The notes under the pieces: generated by a model
The model's input: only the letters and a program-made list of their open reading frames with translations
Told to the model about the DNA's origin: nothing
The model's database searches: none
Origin: Saltatorellus ferox
GTDB lineage: Bacteria > Planctomycetota > UBA1135 > GCA-002686595
Assembly (NCBI GenBank): GCA_007751475.1
Contig: CP036434.1
Coordinates: 5,337,524-5,401,523, forward strand
Direction of reading: 5' to 3'
DNA length: 64,000 nt
Position numbers and translations under genes: made by a program
Shown here: positions 46,592 to 55,745 of the stretch, piece by piece
How positions within the stretch are numbered: the first letter of the stretch is position 1
Layout: each line of letters starts with the position of its first letter

Positions 46592-46641
46592 GGGCTGGTG
46601 TGGACGCGCTACGGGACGAGGGCGGAAACCCTCTTATAGGC

Positions 46642-48003
46642 CTAGGTCGCGCCTGCTTCCCCGTCTCGTTTGGTCCAGGAAGCGCCGCCGCGGGCCGCGC
46701 CTTTGCCTTTTCCGGGCTTGGTGCCGACTGCAGGAGGAGCGCCTCCCCCATCGTAGGCCTTCATGACAAGTTGAGCCTGGAGCTTGTCCACGAGTTCGAG
46801 GGCTACCCCCACCACGATCAGCACCGAGGTACCGCCGAGGAAGTAGCGCATCTCCATCGTGAGGCTGGAGTCCTTCGTGATGAAGGCCGGCAGCACGGCG
46901 ACAACCGCCAGGAATGCCGCGCCGGCGAGGGTGATCCTCGTCAGGACGCGTGAAAGGTACTCGGCCGTCTTCGCACCCGGACGGATGCCAGGGATGAAGG
47001 AGCCGTGCTCGCGCAGGTTCTTCGCGATGTCTTCAGGCTGGAACATCAGGCGGTTCCAGAAGAAGCAGAACGAGAAGATCAGGACGAGGTAGAGAGCCGT
47101 GTACACGAACCCAGTGGGGTCGCTGAACATCCGCTGACCATAGCCCCAGCCAGCCCATCCGAAGAGGATGCCGGGGATCACGAACAGAACGGATGCGAAG
47201 ATGATGGGCATGACGCCCGCCATGTTGACCTTGAGCGGCAGGAAGTGGCGCTGTCCGCCGTAGACCCTGCGGCCCCTCTGGAGGCGTGCGTACTGGATCG
47301 GGATCCGACGCGCACCTTTGTGCATGAAGACGACGACGAAGATGGTGATCGCCCAGACGATCAGGAGGAACACCATCACGTTCCAGAAGTTGTCGTTCTC
47401 CTTGAGCTGGGCGATCGACGACGGCATGCCGGCGATGATGCCCGCCATGATGATCAGCGAGGCGCCGTTGCCCACACCGTACTCGGTGATGAGTTCACCG
47501 ATCCACATGACGAGGAGAGCGCCGGTCAAGAGCGCGCCGATGACGATGAACGCCAGGCCTGCCTTGTTGTCACGCATCGACACGTCGATCATCTGCGGGT
47601 TCTGCAGGAAGACCCCGGTGTAGATGAAGATCGCCTGGACCAGCGCAATCGGCACCGTCGTCAGACGCGTCCACTGGTTGATCTTCTTCTGGCCTGCTGC
47701 ACCTTCCTTGGCGACCGCCTCGAGCTGAGGGGACACCTTGGTGAGCATGGAGAAGATGATGGACGCCGAGATGAACGGCATGATGCCGAGGGCGAAAATC
47801 GTCGTCTGACCGATCGCCCCGCCCGAGAGGGCGGAGAGAAGGCCGAAGATCGAGTCACCGGCTGACTCCGACAGGAACTGCGAATCCATACCCGGAATCG
47901 GGATCTGGAATCCAACCCTGTACGCGATCAGAAGCCCGAGCGTGCGCAGGATGCGCTGCCGGGTCTCCGGAATCTTGAACAGCTTGAGGAAGTTGTTCTC
48001 CAC
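46642..48003 (-). CDS. secY: Preprotein translocase subunit SecY
   Basis: Channel subunit of the Sec translocon. 453 residues with about ten membrane helices; recognisable segments include RVGFQIPIPGMD, GGAIGQTTIFALGIMPFISASI (quoted as GIMPFISASII) and LREHGSFIPGIRPG. The C-terminus is a basic, Gly-rich tail. It is the last gene of the spc part and precedes infA; no map or adk gene intervenes. Confidence 0.97.
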   Translation of the reverse strand: MENNFLKLFKIPETRQRILRTLGLLIAYRVGFQIPIPGMDSQFLSESAGDSIFGLLSALSGGAIGQTTIFALGIMPFISASIIFSMLTKVSPQLEAVAKEGAAGQKKINQWTRLTTVPIALVQAIFIYTGVFLQNPQMIDVSMRDNKAGLAFIVIGALLTGALLVMWIGELITEYGVGNGASLIIMAGIIAGMPSSIAQLKENDNFWNVMVFLLIVWAITIFVVVFMHKGARRIPIQYARLQRGRRVYGGQRHFLPLKVNMAGVMPIIFASVLFVIPGILFGWAGWGYGQRMFSDPTGFVYTALYLVLIFSFCFFWNRLMFQPEDIAKNLREHGSFIPGIRPGAKTAEYLSRVLTRITLAGAAFLAVVAVLPAFITKDSSLTMEMRYFLGGTSVLIVVGVALELVDKLQAQLVMKAYDGGGAPPAVGTKPGKGKGAARGGASWTKRDGEAGAT

Positions 48004-48083
48004 GGGGGATTACGTCTGGGGTTGGAGGGTAGGGAAGTGGGAGTGCGGTGAGACTGCGGTGTCGAGGCGGGCTCGCGTCACGA

Positions 48084-48569
48084 TCAGGAAGCGTCGGCGG
48101 TGGCCTGAGCTTCACGACCAAGGTTGTCGAGGATGACGACGGTGCCGCCAGCCTGCTCGATCTTCTCCTGGGCCGTCTTCGAGAACTTCTGCGCGCGGAC
48201 GGTCAGCTTGACCGACAGATCGCCGTTCCCGAGGAGCTTCAGAAGGTTCGACGTCTTCGAGGCAAGGCCCTTGTCGAGCACCTGCTGAAGGTCGACCGTC
48301 GAGCCATCGGCGAATGCGGACAGGTCTCCCACGTTCAGGATGGTGTAGTCCGTCCGGAACCGAGCGTTGGTGAAACCAACCTTCGGGACCTGACGATAGA
48401 TGGGCATCTGACCACCTTCGTAACCGGCACGACGGCTGGCACCCGAGCGCTGACCGCGACCCTTGTGACCGCGACCCGAGGTCTTACCGTTACCGCTGCC
48501 GGTACCGCGACCGATCCGCATGCGCTTGGCGTACTTGACGCCCTTGGCGCAGACTGTTTTGAGATCCAT
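48084..48569 (-). CDS. rplO: 50S ribosomal protein L15
   Basis: 161 residues with the flexible Gly/Arg/Ser N-terminal segment GRGTGSGNGKTSGRGHKG and YEGGQMPIYRQVPKVGF. The upstream neighbour is rpsE; the rpmD gene usually found between them is missing (12-bp spacer). Confidence 0.96.
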   Translation of the reverse strand: MDLKTVCAKGVKYAKRMRIGRGTGSGNGKTSGRGHKGRGQRSGASRRAGYEGGQMPIYRQVPKVGFTNARFRTDYTILNVGDLSAFADGSTVDLQQVLDKGLASKTSNLLKLLGNGDLSVKLTVRAQKFSKTAQEKIEQAGGTVVILDNLGREAQATADAS

Positions 48570-48581
48570 ATCTGGTGGCTC

Positions 48582-49094
48582 CTAGAGCTTGATCTTGCGC
48601 AGCTCTTCCACGTCCGCAGGGGTGCGGAGCTGGGCGAGCGCGTCGAGCGTGGCCTTGACGAGGTTGATCGGGTTGGTGGACCCCATCGACTTGGAGAGCA
48701 GGTTCTTGATACCCGCCATCTCCGCAACGGCGCGGACCGAGGAGCCCGCGATGATGCCCGTACCCTCGGAGGCCGGGATGAGCTTGACGCGCGCGGCGCA
48801 GAACTCGCCGATCACCTCGTGAGGGATCGAACCCTCGGCGGTGAGCGGAACTTGCTGGAGGTGCTTGCGCCCGTCCTTGTTCGCCTTCTCGATGGCCTGC
48901 GGTACGCCGCGGGCCTTGCCGAAGCCGTAGCCGACAACGCCACTACGGTTGCCGACGACGCAAAGGCCGGAGAAGGAGAAGCGGCGGCCGCCTTTCACCA
49001 CTGCGGCGCAGCGGTTGACCTGGAGCAGCTGCTCGGAGAGCTCGCCTGCTTCCTGGATGTCGGCGTGATCGAGGTATTCGACGTGGGTCTTCAT
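48582..49094 (-). CDS. rpsE: 30S ribosomal protein S5
   Basis: 170 residues with VVKGGRRFSFSGLCVVGNR and VGYGFGKARGVPQAIEKA, the S5 double-stranded-RNA-binding signature. Ribosome accuracy protein. Confidence 0.97.
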   Translation of the reverse strand: MKTHVEYLDHADIQEAGELSEQLLQVNRCAAVVKGGRRFSFSGLCVVGNRSGVVGYGFGKARGVPQAIEKANKDGRKHLQQVPLTAEGSIPHEVIGEFCAARVKLIPASEGTGIIAGSSVRAVAEMAGIKNLLSKSMGSTNPINLVKATLDALAQLRTPADVEELRKIKL

Positions 49095-49098
49095 CTGA

Positions 49099-49470
49099 TT
49101 AGAGCGAGAGGCCTGCTTCGCGGGCGGCTTCGGCGAGCGCTTTCACGCGGCCGTGGTAGCGGGAGTAGCCGCGGTCGAGCACGACCTCGGTGACGTTCTT
49201 ATCCTTGGCCATGCGCGCGATTTCACCGCCGATCACGGCGGCCTTCTGCGACTTGGTCTTGCCGTTCAGCAGATCAGCCAGCTTCTTCGAGGTCGTGGAA
49301 ACAGCGCAGAGCGTGTGTCCGGTGACGTCGTCGATGACCTGGGCCGAAATATGCTTGGTCGTGCGGTGCACGGAGAGGCGCGGACGGCTCGCCGTGGCGG
49401 CGATCCGTCGACGGATGCTCTTGGCGCGGCGATCGCGACGCTTGTTCTTGAGGAGTACGATGGACTTCAT
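49099..49470 (-). CDS. rplR: 50S ribosomal protein L18
   Basis: 123 residues, binds 5S rRNA. Features: basic N-terminus (KNKRRDRRAKSIRRRI), RPRLSVHRTTKHISAQVI and the C-terminal FDRGYSRYHGRVKALAEAAR-type segment (here LDRGYSRYHGRVKALAEAAR). Four bases upstream of rpsE. Confidence 0.96.
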   Translation of the reverse strand: MKSIVLLKNKRRDRRAKSIRRRIAATASRPRLSVHRTTKHISAQVIDDVTGHTLCAVSTTSKKLADLLNGKTKSQKAAVIGGEIARMAKDKNVTEVVLDRGYSRYHGRVKALAEAAREAGLSL

Positions 49471-49484
49471 CTCTTATGTTCCGA

Positions 49485-50030
49485 TCAGGAGCCGAAGCTC
49501 TTACCTGCCTTGCGCTTGATGTACTCGCCTTCGTAGCGAATGCCCTTACCCTTGTAGGGCTCGGGCGGGCGGACCTTGCGGATCTCCGCTGCGACCTGGC
49601 CGACGACCTGCTTATCGATGCCGGTGAGGACGATCGTCGTGGGGTTCGGACACTCGACGGTGACGCCCTGGGGCATCTGCTTGGGAACGTCGTGGCAGAA
49701 ACCAATGTTCAGGACGACCTTGTCACCCTGAGCCTTCGCGTTCCAACCAACCCCTACGATCTCGAGCTTCCGCGAATAGCCCTGGGTCACGCCCTGAACC
49801 ATGTTGGCCACGAGCGCCCGGGTCATGCCGTGGTAGGCACGGGCGGCGCGCGGGGCGCCGGAACCATTGAGAGAGACGGAGGCCTCGTTGCCTTCGACGT
49901 TGAACTCCACCTCGGGGCGGAGCGTCATCGACAGGCTACCTTTCGGCCCCTTGACGTTGACTTCGCGTCCCTTGAGGTCCACCTGGACTCCAGAGGGAAT
50001 CGTGATTGCTGCTTTGCCGATACGTGACAT
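49485..50030 (-). CDS. rplF: 50S ribosomal protein L6
   Basis: 181 residues, starting MSRIGKAAITIPSGVQVDLK, with the C-terminal L6 signature RPPEPYKGKGIRYEGE. Located near the factor-binding site of the large subunit. Confidence 0.97.
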   Translation of the reverse strand: MSRIGKAAITIPSGVQVDLKGREVNVKGPKGSLSMTLRPEVEFNVEGNEASVSLNGSGAPRAARAYHGMTRALVANMVQGVTQGYSRKLEIVGVGWNAKAQGDKVVLNIGFCHDVPKQMPQGVTVECPNPTTIVLTGIDKQVVGQVAAEIRKVRPPEPYKGKGIRYEGEYIKRKAGKSFGS

Positions 50031-50039
50031 GTGAATCGA

Positions 50040-50435
50040 TCAGTAGACCTCAGCGAGAAGCTCACCGCCGACGCCGAGTTCGCGCGCCTTACGGTCCGAA
50101 ATGACGCCTTTCGGCGTCGAGAGAACGTTGATGCCCTGCCCACGAAGGACAGGCTTCAACTCCTTGAGTCCGGCGTAGGCACGGCGGCCGGGCTTGCTGA
50201 CGCGGATGATCGAACGGATCACCTTCTCACCGTCGATGCCGTAGCGGAGGTGCACGTGGAGGGTGCTCGAGGGCTGCCCTGCTTCCACGCTGTAGTCTTC
50301 GATGAAGCCTTCGTCCTTGAGGACGTTGGCGATACCCACGCGCATACGCGAGGCGGGCATGTCGACGGTCTTGCGTCCGATCGAGTTGGCGTTCCGAATG
50401 CGCGTGAGCATGTCGGCAATGGGGTCGGTCATCAT
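50040..50435 (-). CDS. rpsH: 30S ribosomal protein S8
   Basis: 131 residues from ATG 50435 (MMTDPIADMLTRIRNANS); the open frame runs further upstream but only as a shadow of rplE. The C-terminal VLSTPKGVISDRKAR and GGELLAEVY are typical. In E. coli S8 autoregulates the spc operon. The rpsN gene normally upstream is absent. Confidence 0.96.
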   Translation of the reverse strand: MMTDPIADMLTRIRNANSIGRKTVDMPASRMRVGIANVLKDEGFIEDYSVEAGQPSSTLHVHLRYGIDGEKVIRSIIRVSKPGRRAYAGLKELKPVLRGQGINVLSTPKGVISDRKARELGVGGELLAEVY

Positions 50436-50461
50436 GGCTCTAGATTCTCCTCTTATCGGCC

Positions 50462-51013
50462 TCAGGCCTTGGCGTTGCGGTCGATGAAGGGCATCCCGAG
50501 TTCCTTGAGCAGCATGTACCCCTGGCTGTCGGTCGGAGCGCTGGTCACGAAGGTGATATCCATGCCCTGCTGGAACTCGATGCGGTCGAAGGGGATCTCG
50601 GGGAAGATCGACTGCTCGGAGAGACCGAGCGTGTAGTTGCCACGTCCGTCGAGCTTGTCCTTCACTCCGCGGAAGTCGCGGATACGGGGAAGGACGACGG
50701 CGATCAGGCGGTCGGCGAACTCCCACATGCGCTCGCCGCGAAGCGTCACGGCGCAGCCGATCGGCATGCCTTCGCGGAGCTTGAATCCGGCGATGGACTT
50801 CTTGGCATTGCGGATGGTCGGCTTCTGGCCGGTGATCGTGCCCATGTCCCGAGCGGCCGTTTCGACCTTGGACTTGGATTCGACCGCTCCAGCGACCCCC
50901 ATGTTCACCACGATTTTCTCGAGGCGCGGGATAGCGTGGATGTTCTTGATCTCGAAGGCCTCGGCCAGCTTGGGCCGGACCTGAGACGTGTAGACTTCTT
51001 TGAGGCGTGCCAT
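50462..51013 (-). CDS. rplE: 50S ribosomal protein L5
   Basis: 183 residues from ATG 51013 (MARLKEVYTSQVRPKLAEAF), binds 5S rRNA. Segments IPRLEKIVVNMGVAGAVE and KSIAGFKLREGMPIGCAVTL are typical. The apparent longer frame upstream has no L5 resemblance. Confidence 0.96.
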   Translation of the reverse strand: MARLKEVYTSQVRPKLAEAFEIKNIHAIPRLEKIVVNMGVAGAVESKSKVETAARDMGTITGQKPTIRNAKKSIAGFKLREGMPIGCAVTLRGERMWEFADRLIAVVLPRIRDFRGVKDKLDGRGNYTLGLSEQSIFPEIPFDRIEFQQGMDITFVTSAPTDSQGYMLLKELGMPFIDRNAKA

Positions 51014-51143
51014 GTGGGGTGCGTACCGGTCTGGGTCGGCTTGCGTTTGGCGAAAGGTGAGTGGGTGGGTCCCCCACCGGAATGCGCAGCGATCGGTGAG
51101 ACCGACGTCCGCGAAACCAGTGGAGAGCCAGTGGAGAAAAAGA

Positions 51144-51401
51144 TCAGGCCGTTGGACGCTTACGCGAACCTTTGCCGGTCTTGGGGTCGAGCAACTGAAC
51201 GTTGCTCGCATGAATCGAGAACTCGCGCTGGGCGCGTTCTCCCTGGGGGTTGCTCTGCGTCGGCTTCACGTGCTTCGTCCGGATGTTGACTCCGCTGACG
51301 ACGACTCGGTTGTCCTGACGGTGCACCTCGATGACTTCACCGGTGGTGCCCTTGTCGTTGCCCGAGATCACGATGACCTGGTCTCCGCGCTTGACGTGCA
51401 T
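51144..51401 (-). CDS. rplX: 50S ribosomal protein L24
   Basis: 85 residues with a KOW motif (VKRGDQVIVISGNDKG). Assembly-initiating protein of the large subunit. The start touches the rplN stop (1-bp overlap). A 130-bp spacer separates it from rplE. Confidence 0.96.
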   Translation of the reverse strand: MHVKRGDQVIVISGNDKGTTGEVIEVHRQDNRVVVSGVNIRTKHVKPTQSNPQGERAQREFSIHASNVQLLDPKTGKGSRKRPTA

Positions 51402-51769
51402 CAGATCACCTCCTGGGCGAGCGAAACGATCTTCATGAAGCTGCGGTCGCGAAGCTCGCGGGCCACGGCGCCGAAGATACGGGTGCCTTTCGGGTTGCCT
51501 TCACCGTCGACGATGACGAGAGCGTTCCGGTCGAAGCGAACGTAGCTGCCGTCTGCACGGCGGGTGTTCTTCTTCACGCGGACGATCACGCCCTTGACAA
51601 TGGTGCCGGTCTTGACCTCGCTACCCGCGATGGCCTTCTTGACGGAAGCCACGACGATGTCGCCGAGGCCGGCGTAGCGACGGTGGGTACCGCCGAGCAC
51701 TTTGATGCACTGGACTTGTTTGGCGCCGGTGTTGTCGGCGACGTCCAGGTAGGTCTGCATTTGAATCAC
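51401..51769 (-). CDS. rplN: 50S ribosomal protein L14
   Basis: 122 residues, starting MIQMQTYLDVADNTGAKQVQ, with GDIVVASVKKAIAGSEVKTG and IFGAVARELRDRSFMKIVSL. The ATG overlaps the rpsQ stop by 4 bp. Confidence 0.97.
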   Translation of the reverse strand: MIQMQTYLDVADNTGAKQVQCIKVLGGTHRRYAGLGDIVVASVKKAIAGSEVKTGTIVKGVIVRVKKNTRRADGSYVRFDRNALVIVDGEGNPKGTRIFGAVARELRDRSFMKIVSLAQEVI

Positions 51770-52134
51770 GAGTTGTCCTCCCCGGAAGCATCACCCATGG
51801 CGTCGGCCGTCGCTGCGTCCTGAACTTCCGTGGGGCGAAGGGCCCCATCAGGAAGCGAGGGGCGCTCGACCACGCGGGTCAGACGGTAGCGCTTGGTTTT
51901 GGACATGGGCCGGCACTCCATGAGCTCGACGCGATCACCCACCTGGGCCTCGTTCGTCTCGTCATGGGCGTGGACCTTGGAATGGCGCCGGATGTACTTC
52001 TTGTACTTCGGGTGCTTGAACATCCGCTCGATCCGGACGGCGATCGTCTTGTCGGAGCCGTTGCCAGAGACGATGCCCTGGACGACCCTCCGACTCGCGC
52101 GCTCGACGCCGTTGTTTTCTGTTGATGTAGTCAT
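51766..52134 (-). CDS. rpsQ: 30S ribosomal protein S17 with acidic tail
   Basis: The OB-fold core (VVQGIVSGNGSDKTIAVRIE ... GDRVELMECRPMSKTKRYRL) is canonical. The protein is 122 residues against the usual 80-90: a short N-terminal extension and an acidic C-terminal tail (about 97-122, rich in Ala, Asp, Glu) are added. Confidence 0.95.
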   Translation of the reverse strand: MTTSTENNGVERASRRVVQGIVSGNGSDKTIAVRIERMFKHPKYKKYIRRHSKVHAHDETNEAQVGDRVELMECRPMSKTKRYRLTRVVERPSLPDGALRPTEVQDAATADAMGDASGEDNS

Positions 52135-52190
52135 CGCTTCAGTTTCTTTGTGCTAATGGCCCTGTTCGTTCTGTCAACGACCCTGGGGGC

Positions 52191-52403
52191 TCACTTGGAG
52201 CTGGCGCCACGCACGTTCATCGAGCGCTCGTGCAGGATAGTGGTGATCCGCGCCACGGTGCGGCGCATCTCGCGAATGCGGCCCGTCTTCGCGTCGGTTC
52301 CCATCGAAGCGCGGAAGCGCGCCTCGAAGAGATCCTTCTTGATGTTCTTGAGCTCGAATTCGAGCTCCGCGTCCGTCTTGGCGCGGATGTCTTCAACTTT
52401 CAT
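52191..52403 (-). CDS. rpmC: 50S ribosomal protein L29
   Basis: 70 residues, two-helix protein with KVEDIRAKTDAELEFELKNI and RIREMRRTVARITTILHER. Lies near the exit tunnel. Standard position between rplP and rpsQ. Confidence 0.95.
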   Translation of the reverse strand: MKVEDIRAKTDAELEFELKNIKKDLFEARFRASMGTDAKTGRIREMRRTVARITTILHERSMNVRGASSK

Positions 52404-52464
52404 AGCAATCTATACCCGTTTCGCTGAGAGGAGGCGCGGCCGGTAGCAGCCGCGTCCCAATCGC

Positions 52465-52884
52465 TCAGGTAGTTGGCACCCTCTTCACCATCCGAACCCT
52501 GATGGGCATCTTGTGCGCGACGCGCTTGAATGCCAGCTTGGCCTTGTCTTCCGTCACGTTGCCGAGCTCGAAGATGATGGTACCCGGACGCACCGTCGCG
52601 GCCCAGAAGTCCACGTCACCCTTGCCCTTACCCATTCGGGTTTCGGCCGGCTTCGAGGAGATCGGCTTGTGACAGAACACTCGGATCCAGATCTTGGCGG
52701 CGCCCTGCGTGGCACGGTTCGCCGCGATACGGCTTGCCTCCAGCTGACGACCCGTGATCCACCCGGCGTCCAGGGCCTGAAGGCCGTAGTCGCCGAACGA
52801 AACGCGGTTGCCCCGCGTGGCCAGTCCTTTGATCATGCCGCGGAATACGCGGCGGCGCTTGATGCGCCTCGGCATGTAAGCCAT
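52465..52884 (-). CDS. rplP: 50S ribosomal protein L16
   Basis: 139 residues from ATG 52884 (MAYMPRRIKRRRVFRGMIKG), placed 6 bases after AGGAGG; a GTG at 52887 and an ATG at 52875 are also in frame. The start overlaps the rpsC TGA by one base. Signature segments include GRQLEASRIAANRATQG and RMGKGKGDVDFWAA. Confidence 0.95.
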   Translation of the reverse strand: MAYMPRRIKRRRVFRGMIKGLATRGNRVSFGDYGLQALDAGWITGRQLEASRIAANRATQGAAKIWIRVFCHKPISSKPAETRMGKGKGDVDFWAATVRPGTIIFELGNVTEDKAKLAFKRVAHKMPIRVRMVKRVPTT

Positions 52885-53708
52885 CACGCACCTCCTTCGG
52901 TGATGGAACCCTGGGGTGCTGAAGGGCCGCGACCGCCGCCGCCCCCGCGGCTACCGCCGCGTCCTCGTCCGCCGCCGCGACGGCTGCCGCCGCGACGTGG
53001 TCCGCGATCGCCGCCGGGACCACCGCCACGGTCGTAACGACCGCCGGCTGCCGACGTGACACGGTAGTTGACTTTCTCACCGCGCTCGATGTCGCCCTTG
53101 TAGATCCAGACCTTGACGCCGATGACGCCATAGCCGGTTCGAGCCAGCGCGGTGCCGTACTCGACGTTCGCCTGGAGCGTCGAGAGCGGCACGCGGCCTT
53201 CCCGCTCCTGGAGCTGGCGGGCCATCTCAGCGCCACCGAGGCGGCCGTTGATCATGACCTTGACGCCAAGGGCGCCGGCCTGCATCGTCGACTGAACGGC
53301 CTTCTTGACGGCACGGCGGAACGCCATCCGGCGCTTGAGCTGCTCGGCGATGCCCTCGGCAACGAGGCCAGCGGACAGCTCCGGACGCTTGATCTCGTGG
53401 ATCGTCAGGTGAACCGTCGTTCCCGCAACGCCCTGGAGATCGCTCTTGAGCTGATCGATGCGGACGCCCTTGCGGCCGACGAGAACGCCGGGACGGGCCG
53501 TGTAGATGATGACGTTGACCGCATCACTCGTGCGCTCGATCTCGATGCGCGGGATGCCAGCGGAGCCGTACTCCTTGATCACGTGATCGCGGATGAGCTT
53601 GTCCTGGTACAGCAAGCGCGCAAAGTCGTGCTTGTTGCCATGCCAGCGCGAGGCCCAGGGCTCGATGATTCCGACTCGATAGCCGGTTGGGTGGATCTTT
53701 TGTCCCAT
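52884..53708 (-). CDS. rpsC: 30S ribosomal protein S3 with RG-rich tail
   Basis: 274 residues. The KH domain (VLVGRKGVRIDQLKSDLQ) and C-terminal S3 signature (VMINGRLGGAEMARQ) are normal. A tail of about 57 residues (218-274) consists mainly of Gly and Arg (RGG-type repeats), ending near the ribosome-binding site of rplP. Confidence 0.96.
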   Translation of the reverse strand: MGQKIHPTGYRVGIIEPWASRWHGNKHDFARLLYQDKLIRDHVIKEYGSAGIPRIEIERTSDAVNVIIYTARPGVLVGRKGVRIDQLKSDLQGVAGTTVHLTIHEIKRPELSAGLVAEGIAEQLKRRMAFRRAVKKAVQSTMQAGALGVKVMINGRLGGAEMARQLQEREGRVPLSTLQANVEYGTALARTGYGVIGVKVWIYKGDIERGEKVNYRVTSAAGGRYDRGGGPGGDRGPRRGGSRRGGGRGRGGSRGGGGGRGPSAPQGSITEGGA

Positions 53709-53714
53709 AGGATT

Positions 53715-54122
53715 TTACGCGTTCGCGGCCTCGGCAGCGTCGTCGCCGATGGCGCCCAGGGGAGCCACGATCACGGACAGGTGAGCGGTCTTCTTGCGGT
53801 ACGGCATCGCACGGCCCTGGGGGCCGGGACGATAGCGCAGACGGTTGTTCAGCATGGGACCGTCATCAGCGCGGCAGTCCACGATGATCAGGTCGTTCGT
53901 GTCGACGGTTTCGTCCAGCGACGCGTTGGCAATGGCCGAGGCCACGATCTTCGCGAAGAAGGCGGAGCCACGCTGGGGCATCAGCTCCAGGATCTCCAGT
54001 GCGTCGTTGGCATTGCGGCCTCGGATCACGTCGGCCACCAGGCGCGCCTTGCGCGACGAGATGCGCGCGTAGCGGTGCCGGGCGACGAACCCGCCGAGGT
54101 CTTTGATGATTTCGTTCTTCAT
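53715..54122 (-). CDS. rplV: 50S ribosomal protein L22
   Basis: 135 residues with ARISSRKARLVADVIRGRNA and the tunnel-lining hairpin region GPQGRAMPYRKKTAHLSVIV. Standard position between rpsS and rpsC. Confidence 0.96.
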   Translation of the reverse strand: MKNEIIKDLGGFVARHRYARISSRKARLVADVIRGRNANDALEILELMPQRGSAFFAKIVASAIANASLDETVDTNDLIIVDCRADDGPMLNNRLRYRPGPQGRAMPYRKKTAHLSVIVAPLGAIGDDAAEAANA

Positions 54123-54137
54123 ATCAACGACCTTGGA

Positions 54138-54422
54138 TCAGCGGCCGGCCTTCGTGCCTTCTTTCTTGTTGGTGTGGCCGCGGAAGAGTCGCGTGATCGA
54201 GAACTCCCCGAGCTTGTGCCCCACCATGTCTTCGTTGACATAGACCTTCACGTGGGTCTTGCCGTTGTAGACCATGAACGTGTGCCCGATGAAATCGGGG
54301 GAGATGGTGCAAGCGCGCGCCCAAGTCGTGATCGGGTTCTTCGTGCCGGCTTCGTTTTGTGCGAGGACCTTCTTCTCGAGCTTGGCGTCGATGTAGGGGC
54401 CCTTCTTGATGCTTCTTGACAT
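54138..54422 (-). CDS. rpsS: 30S ribosomal protein S19
   Basis: 94 residues, starting MSRSIKKGPYIDAKLEKKVL, with IGHTFMVYNGKTHVKVYVNE and LGEFSITRLFRGH. Head protein of the small subunit, pairs with S13. Confidence 0.97.
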   Translation of the reverse strand: MSRSIKKGPYIDAKLEKKVLAQNEAGTKNPITTWARACTISPDFIGHTFMVYNGKTHVKVYVNEDMVGHKLGEFSITRLFRGHTNKKEGTKAGR

Positions 54423-54511
54423 GGCTGTCCTGAATTGCGTGCGTGGGTAACGGGAATCGGGTGGCCGCCCGCCCGGATCCAGCGGGACCCGGGGTCAGGC
54501 GGCGAAGCCCG

Positions 54512-55342
54512 TTACTTCCGCTTGCGGCGGCGAATGATGAAAACGTCGGTCGGGTGATTGCGGCGCCTCGTGCGACCGCCCTTGGCGAGCACGGCCGTCG
54601 GCGAACATGGGTGACGACCACCCGCAGTCCGGCCTTCACCACCACCCATGGGGTGGTCGACCGGGTTCATGGCCGTACCGCGGACGTGCGGTCGGCGGCC
54701 CAGGTGACGCTTACGACCGGCCTTGCCGAGCTTCACGTTCTGGTGGTCCGTGTTCCCGACGCGGCCGATGGTGGCGCGGCAGGTCACGTGGACGCGGCGA
54801 AGTTCGCCCGAGGGCAGCAGAACGACCGCGTACTTGCCCTCACGGGCGGTGAGCTGGGCCGACGTGCCCGCCGAGCGGACGATCTGGCCGCCGCGTCCGG
54901 GCTGGAGCTCGATGTTGTGCACCTGGACACCGATCGGGATGTCACGGAGCATCTTCGCGTTGCCAGGGTTCGGCTCGGCGTCGGGTCCGGAGAGGATCGT
55001 TTGCCCCACCTCGAGCCCGATCGGGCAGAGGATGTAGCGCTTCTCGCCGTCTGCGTAGTGCAGGAGAGCGATGAAGCAGGTGCGGTTGGGATCGTACTCG
55101 ATCGAGTGCACGCGGGCGGGGATCCCGTCCTTGCTGCGCTTGAAGTCGATCAGGCGATACTGACGCTTGTTGCCGCCCCCACGGAAACGCACCGTGATGC
55201 GCCCGTAGTTGTTGCGACCGCCCGATTTCTTGAGCGGACGGAGAAGGGACTTCTCCGGCGTGGTCTTCGTGATCTCTTCGTACGTCAGGACGCTGCCGTG
55301 GCGGCGACCTGCGGACGTGGGCTTGTACTTGCGAATTGGCAT
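54512..55342 (-). CDS. rplB: 50S ribosomal protein L2
   Basis: 276 residues from ATG 55342 (MPIRKYKPTSAGRRHGSVLT); the longer open frame upstream has no resemblance. The peptidyl-transferase-proximal segment AMNPVDHPMGGGEGRTAGGR is intact. Confidence 0.97.
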   Translation of the reverse strand: MPIRKYKPTSAGRRHGSVLTYEEITKTTPEKSLLRPLKKSGGRNNYGRITVRFRGGGNKRQYRLIDFKRSKDGIPARVHSIEYDPNRTCFIALLHYADGEKRYILCPIGLEVGQTILSGPDAEPNPGNAKMLRDIPIGVQVHNIELQPGRGGQIVRSAGTSAQLTAREGKYAVVLLPSGELRRVHVTCRATIGRVGNTDHQNVKLGKAGRKRHLGRRPHVRGTAMNPVDHPMGGGEGRTAGGRHPCSPTAVLAKGGRTRRRNHPTDVFIIRRRKRK

Positions 55343-55451
55343 AGCGGTTTGGTTCTCGAGGGAGCGGTCAGGCTCGCTTCTGTTCGGAGTCTCGTTCACC
55401 CGGCGGCTCCGCGCGATCTGCGCGGGCCTTCGAGTGACGGGAAGCATCCGA

Positions 55452-55745
55452 CTAGAAGATGTCGATCGAATCGCCCTCCTTGAGCGTCACCATGGCCTTC
55501 TTCCAGTCGGGCTTTTGACCCTTCACGTACCCGCGGCGGCGGACCTTGCCACGCTTCGTCAGCGTGTTCACCGCCTCGACCTTCACCTCGAACAGGGACT
55601 CGATCGCGTGACGGATCTCGACCTTGTTCGCGTTCGTCGGCACGACGAAGTGGTAGGCGTTGCGGTTCAGGGAGTCGTTCGTCGCCTTCTCGGTGACGTG
55701 CGACTTCTTGATGATGTTGTAGTAGCGATCGAGGTGCTGGCTCAC
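55452..55745 (-). CDS. rplW: 50S ribosomal protein L23
   Basis: 97 residues with YHFVVPTNANKVEIRHAIES and RRGYVKGQKPDWKKAMVTLK. Exit-tunnel docking site for trigger factor and SRP. The start overlaps the rplD stop by 4 bp. Confidence 0.95.
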   Translation of the reverse strand: MSQHLDRYYNIIKKSHVTEKATNDSLNRNAYHFVVPTNANKVEIRHAIESLFEVKVEAVNTLTKRGKVRRRGYVKGQKPDWKKAMVTLKEGDSIDIF

